A stretch of 64,000 nt of DNA from Gorillibacterium massiliense (GCF_000455485.1 NZ_CBQR020000102.1:124001-188000), one strand, 5' to 3'; shown: positions 7,856 to 16,521, counted from the stretch's first letter. A program made the numbers and translations. Notes: generated by a model from the sequence alone, not told the origin.

Positions 7856-8533
7856 ATGCGCATTCTGATCGTGGAAGACGAGATTCATCTGGCGGAAGCC
7901 CTCACGCAAATTCTGAAAAAACAAAACTATTCCGTCGATGCCGTCCATGACGGCCAAACCGGGCTGGACAACGCTCGGAGCGGCATTTACGATCTGCTGC
8001 TCCTCGATATCATGCTGCCGGAAATGGACGGCATCACCGTACTCAAAACCATCCGCACCGAAGGAATTCACACACCGGTCATCCTACTGACGGCTCGAGG
8101 CGAAATATCCGATAAAATCACCGGCCTTGACTACGGTGCCGACGATTATGTGGCGAAACCTTTTTCCACGGAGGAGCTCTTGGCCCGCATCCGCGCCGCC
8201 TTACGGCGCAAGGGAGAGGTGGTGCCGGAGGATACGCTGAAATTCGGGGATATCGAACTGAATACGGCGGGCCTCAAGCTCATCTGCAAGGAAAAGGAAC
8301 TGAAGCTGATCTTGAAAGAAAGCGAGCTTTTGGAGCTCTTGATCACGAGAAAAAGCGCAGTCACGCCGAAGGAACTCATCATCGAGAAACTGTGGGGGTT
8401 CGATTCGGAGGCGGAATATAACAACGTGGAAGTGTACGTCTCGTTTTTGCGGAAGAAGCTGGCGTTTCTGAAATCTACCGTGCGCATCACAACGATTCGC
8501 AGCGTTGGATATGTGCTGGAGGTGACGGAGTAA
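7856..8533 (+). CDS. OmpR/PhoB-family response regulator
   Basis: A 225-residue protein with a receiver domain (residues 1-120; acidic pair E7-D8, phospho-acceptor D51 in LLLLDIMLPEMDG, conserved Lys in YVAKPFS) and a winged-helix DNA-binding domain (about 128-223, ending IRSVGYVLEV). It overlaps the histidine kinase gene by 1 bp. The direct repeats in its own promoter (7671-7690) and in the divergent VTC operon promoter have the 11-bp spacing expected for this class of regulator, so both are likely targets. The signal sensed is unknown. Confidence 0.95.
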   Translation: MRILIVEDEIHLAEALTQILKKQNYSVDAVHDGQTGLDNARSGIYDLLLLDIMLPEMDGITVLKTIRTEGIHTPVILLTARGEISDKITGLDYGADDYVAKPFSTEELLARIRAALRRKGEVVPEDTLKFGDIELNTAGLKLICKEKELKLILKESELLELLITRKSAVTPKELIIEKLWGFDSEAEYNNVEVYVSFLRKKLAFLKSTVRITTIRSVGYVLEVTE

Positions 8534-9792
8534 TGTTTCAGAAGCTCCGCCATAGGTTCCTGCTCGTCAACCTGGTTTCCATTTCTCTCATCATGCTGCT
8601 GTCCTTCGCCACCATTTATATGATCACCTATCAAAATGTTCACTCGGATATCAACGCGGAACTGCAGCAGGTAGCCGACTTTTACCTCAAGCCGGATATG
8701 GGCCTGAACGGTCCGCATGCTGTCGGCAGCCGACATAATCAACCGTTAAAAGGTAACGCCGGACCTCCTCCGGAACGGTCGGTTTCTTTTCTCCTGCAGG
8801 CGGATACCCATTGGAACCTGATCGCCCATAACTCCCGTTTCGATATGGACGACGACTTCTATGCCCAAGCCCTCAAGAAGTCCGAATCCTCCACGGTGCC
8901 GGCTCGCGGCCAGTTCGTTTTGGAAGGCACCCGCTGGGCCTATACCGTGGAGCAAAATAGCGCCGGTTATTCCGTCGTTTACCTGGATGTCACGGCCCGT
9001 CAGCAAATTCTCACCAATCTCATCTATACCTTTTCCATTGTCGGATTGGTGATGCTTGTCGTGATCTATTTAATGAGCCGATTTTTCGCGAACCGCTCCA
9101 TCGCACCCGTTAAAGTGGCCTTTGAACGGCAGAAACAATTTATCGCCGACGCATCCCATGAACTGAAAACGCCGCTGGCCGTCATCAATACCAACGCCGA
9201 CGTACTTCTGGCCAACCAAGACGACACCATCGTCAATCAGGTCAAGTGGCTGCACCATATCAAATCCGAAACGGAACGGATGAAGACGCTGACCGGCGAT
9301 TTGCTGTACCTGACAGAGCTGGACGAGGCCCGCACCGGCGTGCTGTTCACAACCTTCAACCTGAGCGAAGCGGTAGAAAGTGTGCTCTTGACCATGGAAG
9401 CCGTGATATTCGAAAAAGAGATTGCCCTTAAGGATGACATCGAGTCGGACTTAACCCTCCACGGAAACAGCGAGCAGATCAAGCAGGTAGTCATGATCTT
9501 GCTGGATAACGCCGCAAAATACACCAACCCGGGGGGCTCCATCTCCCTTTCCTTAAAAAAACACCACAACGAGATTCATTTGACGGTAGCCAACACCGGA
9601 GAAGGCATCCCGCCGGAAAATTTGGAGCGCATCTTCGACCGTTTCTACCGGGTGGATGCATCCCGCTCCCGCAAACTTGGCGGTTACGGCTTGGGGCTCG
9701 CCATCGCCAAGTCCATTATCGAGCAGCACAAAGGCAAGATTTCCGCAAAAAGCATTCCCGGAGAAACGACATCGTTTACCGTTCAATTCTGA
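8533..9792 (+). CDS. Sensor histidine kinase of the adjacent response regulator
   Basis: A 419-residue membrane kinase: helix about 9-31, an extracytoplasmic sensor of about 130 residues (32-160), helix about 164-184, then a short linker without an obvious full HAMP domain. The H-box ASHELKTPL holds the phosphorylated H209; the N box (LLDNAAKYT), G1 (NTGEGIP), F (FDRFYR) and G2 (GGYGLGLAI) motifs are intact. The sensor domain is not one I recognise. The ATG overlaps the regulator stop (TAATG), giving a coupled pair. Its neighbours point to a cell-surface or polyphosphate-related signal, which is inference. Confidence 0.93.
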   Translation: MFQKLRHRFLLVNLVSISLIMLLSFATIYMITYQNVHSDINAELQQVADFYLKPDMGLNGPHAVGSRHNQPLKGNAGPPPERSVSFLLQADTHWNLIAHNSRFDMDDDFYAQALKKSESSTVPARGQFVLEGTRWAYTVEQNSAGYSVVYLDVTARQQILTNLIYTFSIVGLVMLVVIYLMSRFFANRSIAPVKVAFERQKQFIADASHELKTPLAVINTNADVLLANQDDTIVNQVKWLHHIKSETERMKTLTGDLLYLTELDEARTGVLFTTFNLSEAVESVLLTMEAVIFEKEIALKDDIESDLTLHGNSEQIKQVVMILLDNAAKYTNPGGSISLSLKKHHNEIHLTVANTGEGIPPENLERIFDRFYRVDASRSRKLGGYGLGLAIAKSIIEQHKGKISAKSIPGETTSFTVQF

Positions 9793-9912
9793 ATGGAAAA
9801 TACAGCCATTTTTCAGCTTTCTCTCAGCCCTTATTCAACTTTGGATTCGATAACGGTATAGGACCATCTTTACGATGCTCTCCGCAACTTTTCCCAACGA
9901 GGGGGTGAACAC

Positions 9913-10263
9913 ATGAATATTTCATCGGTATCGCAATCCGGAAGCTATTCCAGCTATTCTTCCCAGTCCGCTTCGGACACCACCAGTCTGGAGAAACAAC
10001 TGACGAGTCTGGTAAAACAGTTGAAAGAAGAAAGCACAAGCAAGGACGACGCCAAGACGAAGCAACTGAAAATGCAGCAAATACAAATGCAGATTCAGCA
10101 AATCGAACAGCAGATCGCCCAGGCAAAGGCGAAGGCGACCAACCAGGCACAGTCCAGTTCCGGAAAATCGGCCGACCCGAACACGGACAAAAACGCAGAC
10201 AAGAGCACCAAAGTCAAGCCAATAACAACCGACTCTACCAGCACCATCGACATGCTCGCCTAA
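9913..10263 (+). CDS. Small FlxA-like coiled-coil protein
   Basis: A 116-residue, very hydrophilic protein. The N-terminal 20 residues are Ser/Tyr-rich. Residues about 25-75 form a Gln/Lys-rich heptad helix (KMQQIQMQIQQIEQQIAQAK) typical of the FlxA-like family; the tail is Lys/Asp/Ser/Thr-rich and disordered. There is no signal peptide. The function is unknown. A strong GGGGGTG ribosome binding site precedes the ATG, and a perfect terminator follows, so it is probably a single-gene unit or the end of the two-component transcript (120-bp gap). Confidence 0.75.
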   Translation: MNISSVSQSGSYSSYSSQSASDTTSLEKQLTSLVKQLKEESTSKDDAKTKQLKMQQIQMQIQQIEQQIAQAKAKATNQAQSSSGKSADPNTDKNADKSTKVKPITTDSTSTIDMLA

Positions 10264-10269
10264 CTCTCG

Positions 10270-10298
10270 AACACGGACCATCCCGGTCCGTGTTTTTC
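10270..10298 (+). terminator. Rho-independent terminator after the FlxA-like gene
   Basis: AACACGGACC pairs perfectly with GGTCCGTGTT around a 5-nt loop, followed by TTTC. Confidence 0.92.
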
Positions 10299-10395
10299 TT
10301 TTCTGAAGCGGTTATTCAGCGCATCCTCAGATCATCCTCATGTCCGCTTCAGGTGCCTTTGCGACAATGAGCCTGTCAAGCTTCTTCATCTTTCC

Positions 10396-11421
10396 GTGCT
10401 TCAAAAGGAGTGGATTGCTATTTCCCGTCACCGTAAAAAAACAAAGATCGCCATCATCCTTATTCTCATACTCGCGGTTATCGGCGCTATCGTTTATAAG
10501 CTCGCCGACCGTTACTTAATCGAGCATATTGAGATCGTCGTCACCGACCCCCCTAGGGCATCAACTTCGCCTAGTGGTGTCTCATCGGGCAACGATTCAT
10601 CCAGTGATACTTCGTCCAGCCAGATCTCATCTGATCAGACTTCATCCGATCCATCATCGGGCCAAGCCCAATCTGATGATTGGAACTATACAAGCGATAA
10701 GGAAACGGTCCACATCAAAAAGGTACAGACTGGCTCAGGCAGCGACACCGTAACCTATTACGTCGCCGATGTCACCTTTGATAGCAGTACCAACCTGCTC
10801 ACCGCCTTTGCAAAAGACTCTTTCGGGACCAACATCATCCAAAACACGTCGACCATCGCTGAAAACCACAACGCCATTTTTGCCATTAACGGCGATTATT
10901 ACGGCTTCCGCAATGACGGCGTCGTGATCCGCAATGGCACCTTATACCGGGACGAGCCGACCCGGGAAGGCCTCGCCCTGTTCAACGACGGCAGCATGAA
11001 ATCTTACGATGAAGAACAAACTTCTTCCTCCGATCTGCTGGCAGAGGGTGTAACCAACACCTTCTCCTTCGGTCCCGGCCTGGTGAAGGACGGCGAGATC
11101 GCCGACGACCTGGAGCACGTCAAAATCGACACCAACTTCGGCAATCGTTCGATTCAAGGTTCCAATCCAAGAACCGGCATCGGCATGATTGCCCCGAACC
11201 ACTATCTGTTTATCGTCGTGGACGGCCGAATGTCCGGTTACAGCAAAGGGCTGACCATGACGGAATTCGCCCAATTGTTCAAAGACCTCGGCGCCACCGA
11301 GGCTTACAACCTGGACGGAGGCGGCTCCTCCACCATGTATTTCATGGGCCGGGTCGTCAATAATCCGCTGGGCAAAGGCAACGAACGGGGCGTCAGCGAC
11401 ATCATCTATATTCCCGATTGA
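10396..11421 (+). CDS. Membrane-anchored phosphodiester glycosidase (NAGPA domain)
   Basis: A single N-terminal membrane helix (KIAIILILILAVIGAIVYKL), a Ser/Asp-rich linker of about 55 residues, and a phosphodiester glycosidase domain: AINGDYYGFRNDGVVIRNG, GIGMIAPNHYLFIVVDGR and the glycine-rich catalytic stretch AYNLDGGGSSTMYF. The family removes or caps N-acetylglucosamine from phosphodiester-linked sugars; in Bacillales it acts on cell-surface glycans. The start given is the only canonical upstream codon (GTG), but AAAAGGAG lies inside the frame at 10403-10410, and ATT at 10420 sits 9 nt after it and would begin a normal MSRHRKKTK terminus. The next gene, 41 bp on, is a GT2-GtrA protein, consistent with shared work on a surface polymer. 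Confidence 0.85.
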   Translation: MLQKEWIAISRHRKKTKIAIILILILAVIGAIVYKLADRYLIEHIEIVVTDPPRASTSPSGVSSGNDSSSDTSSSQISSDQTSSDPSSGQAQSDDWNYTSDKETVHIKKVQTGSGSDTVTYYVADVTFDSSTNLLTAFAKDSFGTNIIQNTSTIAENHNAIFAINGDYYGFRNDGVVIRNGTLYRDEPTREGLALFNDGSMKSYDEEQTSSSDLLAEGVTNTFSFGPGLVKDGEIADDLEHVKIDTNFGNRSIQGSNPRTGIGMIAPNHYLFIVVDGRMSGYSKGLTMTEFAQLFKDLGATEAYNLDGGGSSTMYFMGRVVNNPLGKGNERGVSDIIYIPD

Positions 11422-11462
11422 GCATGAATCCATGAGCGAACAATACGAGGAGGCAGATAAAG

Positions 11463-12479
11463 ATGACCATTTTAATCCCCTCCTACGAACCTGATACAAG
11501 GTTGTTAGGACTGATCGGACAGCTAAAAGCCGCATGCGATGCCATGATCCTGATCGTCGACGACGGCAGCGGCCCGGCCTATCAAGGGATTTTCGATTCT
11601 GCGAGGGAAGCGGGCTGTACCGTCCTCACCCACCAAACCAATCTAGGTAAAGGCCGAGCGCTGAAAACCGGGTTTTCCTACTTGCAGCAAAACGGAAACA
11701 CCGATGCCGTTGTGTGCGCGGACAGCGACGGCCAGCACCTACCCAAAGACATTCTGAGAATTGCAGCCGCCACCCGCGAGCATCCACAGCATGTCGTTCT
11801 CGGCAGCCGGCACTTTACTGGAAATGTCCCAGCCCGCAGCCGGTTCGGCAACAACGCCACCCGCATGGTGTACGCCTGCACTACCGGCACCTCCATTCTG
11901 GATACCCAGACCGGGCTAAGGGGCTACTCCGCCGACATGCTGCTCTGGTTGTGCCGCATCCCTGGAGAACGCTTCGAATACGAGATGAACATGCTGCTTG
12001 AAGCTAAGTCATCTGGTTATCCCTTGTTCGAGGTTCCCATCGACACCGTTTATCTGGATGAGAACAAATCGTCCCACTTTCGCCCTCTTGCCGATTCCGC
12101 CCGCGTCTACTTCCCTTTCCTGAAATTCAGCGCTTCTTCCGGATTTTCTGCTCTTCTCGATTTCGTCCTACTCTTCTTGTTCCAGTGGATCGGCGGAGCC
12201 CTGTTCCTTTCGGTCACCGGAGCGCGCCTGTGCAGCTCCGTATTCAATTACACCATGAACCGCACCTTCGTCTTCTCCCGTGAAAAAGAAAACGGGACGG
12301 CGACCCGGAAATCGCTGCCCCGCTACTATGCTCTGGTCATTTTGATCGCCCTATTGAATTACGTGCTCATGCACATTTTCTACGAGAATCTCAGTATCCC
12401 ACTTCTCACAGCCAAACTGGTTACCGAAGCCGCGTTGTTTCTGTTCAGCTACTGGTCTCAGCGGAAGTTCGTCTATTGA
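11463..12479 (+). CDS. GT2 glycosyltransferase fused to GtrA membrane domain
   Basis: A 338-residue protein. Residues 1-220 are a family 2 glycosyltransferase: TILIPSYEPD, IVDDGSG, the D-x-D-like CADSDGQH (nucleotide-sugar and metal site) and a later ERFEYEMNML acceptor motif. Residues about 225-338 are a GtrA-like domain with four membrane helices, thought to flip or hold polyprenyl-phosphate sugars. Such fusions make and translocate lipid-linked sugars for surface glycosylation. AGGAGG lies just upstream, and the gene follows the phosphodiester glycosidase closely on the same strand, so co-transcription is likely. Confidence 0.9.
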   Translation: MTILIPSYEPDTRLLGLIGQLKAACDAMILIVDDGSGPAYQGIFDSAREAGCTVLTHQTNLGKGRALKTGFSYLQQNGNTDAVVCADSDGQHLPKDILRIAAATREHPQHVVLGSRHFTGNVPARSRFGNNATRMVYACTTGTSILDTQTGLRGYSADMLLWLCRIPGERFEYEMNMLLEAKSSGYPLFEVPIDTVYLDENKSSHFRPLADSARVYFPFLKFSASSGFSALLDFVLLFLFQWIGGALFLSVTGARLCSSVFNYTMNRTFVFSREKENGTATRKSLPRYYALVILIALLNYVLMHIFYENLSIPLLTAKLVTEAALFLFSYWSQRKFVY

Positions 12480-12639
12480 GTAACGTCATTTTTCCAAAAC
12501 CCATTTGCCATTTTGTTTTTCGAGAAAATTAGTTACGGTTGATCTCGTTTCGAATTGGATATACAAATGGTTTTTTTTTGGGTTAGGCGGAGGGGCCTCC
12601 CTCCCGGGGGTGATTGGCAGACTCCACAAGCTAAATTTC

Positions 12640-12648
12640 TGGTATAAT
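12640..12648 (+). promoter_or_regulatory. Extended -10 promoter of the toxin gene
   Basis: TGGTATAAT is a perfect extended -10 (TGn-TATAAT, TATAAT at 12643-12648). I see no good -35. The transcript would start near 12655, about 50 nt before the toxin ATG. Confidence 0.6.
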
Positions 12649-12703
12649 ATGGGTTGTACAGAACCAACTTGGGTGCGGCATCCTCCGGAAAGGGGGTATG
12701 CCT

Positions 12704-12790
12704 ATGGATACTTTCCAAACGTTCATGGTCGTGTTTGCTGCGTTGGGCTTTCTCTTAGCGCTTCTAACATACCTGGATAAACGAAAGTAA
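12704..12790 (+). CDS. Holin-like type I toxin peptide
   Basis: A 28-residue peptide, too short for routine gene calling: it starts MDTFQTFMVVFAALG, continues as one hydrophobic helix (FLLALLTYL) and ends with charged DKRK. This is the pattern of the putative holin-like toxin family of Bacillales (relatives of TxpA and BsrG), membrane-active peptides held silent by an antisense RNA. GGGGG lies 7-12 nt upstream of the ATG; the nearer ATG at 12698 is too close to it. An extended -10 promoter, a strong terminator at 12869-12895 and an opposing promoter at 12918-12947 complete a type I module. Confidence 0.75.
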   Translation: MDTFQTFMVVFAALGFLLALLTYLDKRK

Positions 12791-12911
12791 CCCACCTTCA
12801 GCTGGACGGCTAGGTGGGTTACTTCCTTACGCTTCAATTGGAGGGTGTGTCCACCCAAGTCTGTACAGGAGACGGTTGGCCGACCGTCTCTTTTTAGCAT
12901 ACACTTCTGAT
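12780..12911 (-). ncRNA. Candidate antisense antitoxin RNA of the holin-like toxin
   Basis: The promoter at 12918-12947 would start a minus-strand RNA near 12911 that runs back across the 3' untranslated region of the toxin mRNA. Its likely end is the 11-bp perfect hairpin GTAACCCACCT/AGGTGGGTTAC (12787-12822), followed on the minus strand by a T-rich ACTTTCGTTT. The two RNAs would overlap by about 110 nt at their 3' ends, the arrangement of TxpA/RatA and BsrG/SR4. The ends are estimated from sequence only. Confidence 0.5.
12869..12895 (+). terminator. Terminator of the toxin mRNA
   Basis: GAGACGGT (12869-12876) pairs perfectly with ACCGTCTC (12883-12890), followed by five T. Confidence 0.85.
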
Positions 12912-12917
12912 AGTTTT

Positions 12918-12947
12918 ATCATACCACTTTTCTGGTAATCGCATCAA
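12918..12947 (-). promoter_or_regulatory. Promoter of the antisense RNA
   Basis: On the minus strand TTGATG (12942-12947), an 18-bp spacer and TATGAT (12918-12923) form a good sigma-A promoter pointing toward the toxin. No open reading frame of credible quality follows. Confidence 0.6.
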
Positions 12948-12989
12948 TCGTTGTCGTTGGAGTGAGTTGAATAGAACCAGCCTAGAAAC

Positions 12990-15374
12990 TCAGTGCTTTC
13001 CTCCCGCCGGGTTGCCGACGACGATGCCGAGACCGTTGGTACCGATGTAGACGCGGCCGAAGACCCGCGGGTCGCCAGTAATCGTCCGAGAGGCGGCGCC
13101 GAACTGGTGCTGGTCGTCATTGATGCGAATCCAGCTTGCTCCGGCGTCGTCGGAGCGGTAGATGCCGTATTGATTATTGATCTTGGCGTCGGTGTAGAGC
13201 GCCATGTACGATTTACCCGGCGCGGCTTTGCCGAAGCCGATGGTAGCAGCTTCCTGCATGTTTTTCAGCTTCGTGAAGGAGTTACCGGAATCGGTGGAAT
13301 GGAACAAGCCGTAAGAGATGGTCTTATCCTTTTTGTCCGCTACCCCAGCTAGCCAAATATCGCCATCTTTACCCGGGATCGCTTTGAATTTGCTGGTCAG
13401 ATTCTTCGGCAAGCCAGAGGCTTTGGATACGGTAAAATTCTTGCCGCCATCGGTGCTGACATAGAACTTGCCATTTAAGAAGCCGTAGATTTTATTAGCA
13501 TTTTTGCGGTCCGATGAAACCATCGCTCCCGCTGGGATACCCTTAGAAGCCGTCCAGGTTGCGCCATTGTCCTTCGTGAAGCTTACTGGTCTGGACACGC
13601 TGGCCGAGGAGGCCTCCGGACTCCACACGATGGTTTTACCATCGGCGCTAACCGCCACCCAACCGCCGTTCGTCTGATCTGCCGGATCGGGTTGATCTTT
13701 CTTTTCGCCGGTCAAAGGCAGCGGCGTCCACGGATTTTTCGCCGGAGTCCACGTCTTCCCGTTATCCGTCGATACACCCATACTCGGGTTGATGCCGTTT
13801 TCGTTCCCAACGCGGACGACAAGATTGGGGTTCGTCTCAGCATAATCAAGGTCCGTTGTCGTACCCATGTACGGATTGGTGATCATGTTCGGGGCTTTAT
13901 CCAGGCTTTCATGGCGGAAACCGCCGATGTCGGCCATGGCGCTAAGTAAAGGCGCGCCGGAAGGCGGGCTAATCAAGCCTTGGATCGCCGTTTCCTCGAT
14001 GCCGTCGGCATAGACGGATATTTTCACTTTACCGCCGCTATCGATAGCGGTCACGTTGTCCGAGCCGTACAGCGTCGCGCCCGTTCCGTAGAGAATGCGG
14101 TTGGAGTTGAACGGATCGATCTCCAGATCGCCGATCATCCAGCCCAGCTTCGGCGAGATTTCCGGCGTTTGCTTCGGATCTTTTACAGAGCCCCAATCAA
14201 GCCAAGGGGACAGGGCGTAATCGATGGTAAATTCGTCGGTGCGGGCAGGGGGCCAGCCGACGCTGTAATCGTAGGTGGTAAACGGCTTCCACGTTGCTCC
14301 GCCGTCGGTGCTGCGGTAAATAAACTCATCCGGCCACCATTTGTTCATCGTAGCGACCATCACCGTATCCGGATGTTGGGCGTCGACGGCAAGTCCTCCG
14401 TATGGATTGGCCTTGTCTCCTACGCCGGTAGGGCTGATATCCGTCCATACGCCCGTCTTCGTGTCCAACTTCCAAACAGAGCCTTCTCCGCCATTGTATG
14501 GACCGACGTCATGGGCGTAGGTGACATATAAAACGCCATTTGCATTTAGCACGCCGTGTTGAGGCAAGAACCCTTGCGTCGGCTGACCGGTGACAGGCGC
14601 CCACGTTTTGCCGCCGTCCGTGCTTTTATAGATACTGTTCTCCCGCTCGGCGACACCGACATAGATCGTTTGCGTCGCTTTGCCTTTGGAACCTGTTGTC
14701 GGATCGAAGGTTACCCATACGGTGCCGAGAGGATCTTTAAAATAATCGTCCGACACGCTGCCCTTTGCCGTGAAGCTGTCGACCTTTTTCCAGGTTGCAC
14801 CGTAGTCGACGCTCTTCCACAGGCCATTCCCGCTGCGCGCCCCAAAATAAAGAATCTTATTGTCATTGGGATCGATGACCAGCCGTTCGCCCATGGAACG
14901 ACCCGGCATGTTTCCGCCGAGTTTAAAAGGCAGCTGCGTCTTCTTCCACGTCTTGCCCCGATCGGTAGAACGGAAAATATACCCGTTATCGTCCGTCCAC
15001 TCATTGGTGTACGTGCCGACGGCGAGATAGAGACGGTTCGGATCGACGGGGTCGGTAGCCAAGCTTTCTACCCCGAGGTTGTTCCAATCACTCATCCCTA
15101 TCGAATCCAAAAGCTGAATCCACTTCTTGCTGGCCGGATCCCAGCGGTAAGCGCCGCCGATGTCCGTCCGGGCGTAAATGAGATTTTTTTCTTTTGCGTT
15201 GAAAATAATACCTGGAATAAACCCGCCGCCGACAATCTTGGCTCTTCCCCACGAGTAATCTTCCGTCTTGCTGCTGGGCTTAACCTCCGTCTTGCCTGGA
15301 GATGCGGCGATGGCGCTCCCCATCAATCCTAACGAGAGCACGATACTTAATGCGAGACTCAAAACCTTTTTCAC
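12990..15374 (-). CDS. Secreted GH74 xyloglucanase
   Basis: A 794-residue exported enzyme. A signal peptide (cut after SAIAA, residue 24) is followed by a single GH74 unit of two seven-bladed beta-propellers. At least nine Asp-box motifs are visible (STDRGKTW, SVDYGATW, STDGGKTW, STDGGATW, STDNGKTW, TKDNGATW and others). The two catalytic-type Asp motifs of the family are present: ARTDIGGAYRW (D71) in the first propeller and MADIGGFRHESLD in the second. GH74 enzymes cut the beta-1,4-glucan backbone of xyloglucan. There is no carbohydrate-binding module or anchoring domain, so it should be freely secreted. Two cre-like sites upstream (15421-15465) suggest carbon catabolite control. Confidence 0.93.
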   Translation of the reverse strand: MKKVLSLALSIVLSLGLMGSAIAASPGKTEVKPSSKTEDYSWGRAKIVGGGFIPGIIFNAKEKNLIYARTDIGGAYRWDPASKKWIQLLDSIGMSDWNNLGVESLATDPVDPNRLYLAVGTYTNEWTDDNGYIFRSTDRGKTWKKTQLPFKLGGNMPGRSMGERLVIDPNDNKILYFGARSGNGLWKSVDYGATWKKVDSFTAKGSVSDDYFKDPLGTVWVTFDPTTGSKGKATQTIYVGVAERENSIYKSTDGGKTWAPVTGQPTQGFLPQHGVLNANGVLYVTYAHDVGPYNGGEGSVWKLDTKTGVWTDISPTGVGDKANPYGGLAVDAQHPDTVMVATMNKWWPDEFIYRSTDGGATWKPFTTYDYSVGWPPARTDEFTIDYALSPWLDWGSVKDPKQTPEISPKLGWMIGDLEIDPFNSNRILYGTGATLYGSDNVTAIDSGGKVKISVYADGIEETAIQGLISPPSGAPLLSAMADIGGFRHESLDKAPNMITNPYMGTTTDLDYAETNPNLVVRVGNENGINPSMGVSTDNGKTWTPAKNPWTPLPLTGEKKDQPDPADQTNGGWVAVSADGKTIVWSPEASSASVSRPVSFTKDNGATWTASKGIPAGAMVSSDRKNANKIYGFLNGKFYVSTDGGKNFTVSKASGLPKNLTSKFKAIPGKDGDIWLAGVADKKDKTISYGLFHSTDSGNSFTKLKNMQEAATIGFGKAAPGKSYMALYTDAKINNQYGIYRSDDAGASWIRINDDQHQFGAASRTITGDPRVFGRVYIGTNGLGIVVGNPAGGKH

Positions 15375-15420
15375 CCTTCATCCTCCTTGTCCTATGTTTC
15401 CACATCTGAACAACCGGGTT

Positions 15421-15465
15421 TGAAAGCGATTTCCTTTTTAGCGTAAAAAAGAGAAAGCGCTTCCC
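15421..15465 (-). promoter_or_regulatory. Two cre-like sites upstream of the xyloglucanase
   Basis: TGAAAGCGATTTCC (15421-15434) and AGAAAGCGCTTCCC (15452-15465) match most positions of the Bacillus CcpA consensus TGWAANCGNTNWCA. They are 31 bp apart, starting 47 bp upstream of the start codon, where CcpA would block transcription when preferred sugars are present. Confidence 0.55.
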
Positions 15466-15553
15466 TTTTTGCGCATGAGCCTCATCGATGTCGTCTCTAT
15501 TCTACAAGGCGCCCCTTGCGGAAAATACCCTGTGAATTATTGGTTATTTCATG

Positions 15554-15584
15554 GAAAAAGCAGGTTTTTTCAACCCGCTTTTTC
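15554..15584. terminator. Terminator after the EamA gene
   Basis: GAAAAAGC (15554-15561) pairs with GCTTTTTC (15577-15584), with an inner GGTT/AACC. It ends the minus-strand EamA gene 35 bp after its stop. Confidence 0.65.
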
Positions 15585-15618
15585 ACAACTTGCCTATTCG
15601 ATTTTCTCGCAATCTCCG

Positions 15619-16521
15619 CTAAACCGACTCGGTCTCGCCTCGTACACTATGCTGCGGCCGCTTCCGGCTTGTCAGGAACACGCCGCCCAAAATGAAAACT
15701 AACCCCGCCAACAAGCTCCAGTGAATGGGCTCGTTCAACAGCGTGCTGCCCCAAAGAATCGCCGTCGCCGGGACCAGGTAGGTGACCATCGTGGCCAGCT
15801 CCGGGCTGCCTTTTTGCACCAAATAGTAAAAGAGAATGTATGCCACCCCTGATCCAAAAATCCCCAAGCCCATCACCATGCCCAAATTATGGAGCGATCC
15901 GAGGCGGGTCAAGTTTACCGGCTCCACGATGAAAGCGGCAGCCCCGCTTCCCAACATGGAAACCAGCAGCGTACCGAAGGTCGTCTGGTACATGTTGACG
16001 CCTTTCAGTCGTTTGGACAGCTGCGAGCCCACCGCATAACAGAGCGTCGCCGCGATCATGCACAGAAAGCCTATCCCGTCCACCGAGATGAAGGAATGGG
16101 GATTGATGTCCAGCAAAATAATCAAACCGATGAAAGCGACCCCCATGCCGATCCATTGCCTCTGGTGCGTAGCCGTCTTGAACGCCACCGCTCCCACGAT
16201 GATCGTCCACAGAGGCGTCGTCGCATTGAGGATGGAGGCCATACTGCTGGTCAATCTCGTTTCGCTAAAGCCGATAATCGCCCAAGGAATGGCAGTGTTC
16301 ACCAAAGCCATAACCGCCATCGGGACCCACTGGATGCTTCGAAACCCAAAAGGAATCTTCATGATCAGCATGATCACCGAGATCGTCACCAATCCAAAAC
16401 TGGACCGCAGAAAAGCGATGGTCCAGGGGCCGAAATCCGGCAGCAGCTCCTTGATGAAGAAAAACGAACAACCCCAAATCAAACTCAACACTATCAATGT
16501 AAAAAACAGCAGCCGCGACAC
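15619..16521 (-). CDS. EamA/DMT-family membrane exporter
   Basis: A 300-residue protein of ten membrane helices made of two EamA repeats (residues about 8-140 and 150-288), the drug/metabolite transporter architecture. The helix-1 motif LIWGCSFFFIKELL and the repeat-end motif GSTLLNEPIHWSLLAGLVFILGGV are typical. The substrate is not predictable. It lies 97 bp downstream of a TetR gene on the same strand, so it is probably part of that repressor operon and exports a compound that the TetR protein senses. Confidence 0.88.
   Translation of the reverse strand: MSRLLFFTLIVLSLIWGCSFFFIKELLPDFGPWTIAFLRSSFGLVTISVIMLIMKIPFGFRSIQWVPMAVMALVNTAIPWAIIGFSETRLTSSMASILNATTPLWTIIVGAVAFKTATHQRQWIGMGVAFIGLIILLDINPHSFISVDGIGFLCMIAATLCYAVGSQLSKRLKGVNMYQTTFGTLLVSMLGSGAAAFIVEPVNLTRLGSLHNLGMVMGLGIFGSGVAYILFYYLVQKGSPELATMVTYLVPATAILWGSTLLNEPIHWSLLAGLVFILGGVFLTSRKRPQHSVRGETESV

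Noticed and set aside
12631-12900. Minus-strand open frame of 89 codons over the toxin locus
   Set aside because: It covers the toxin promoter, hairpins and terminators; composition and lack of a ribosome binding site fit an antisense RNA better than a protein.
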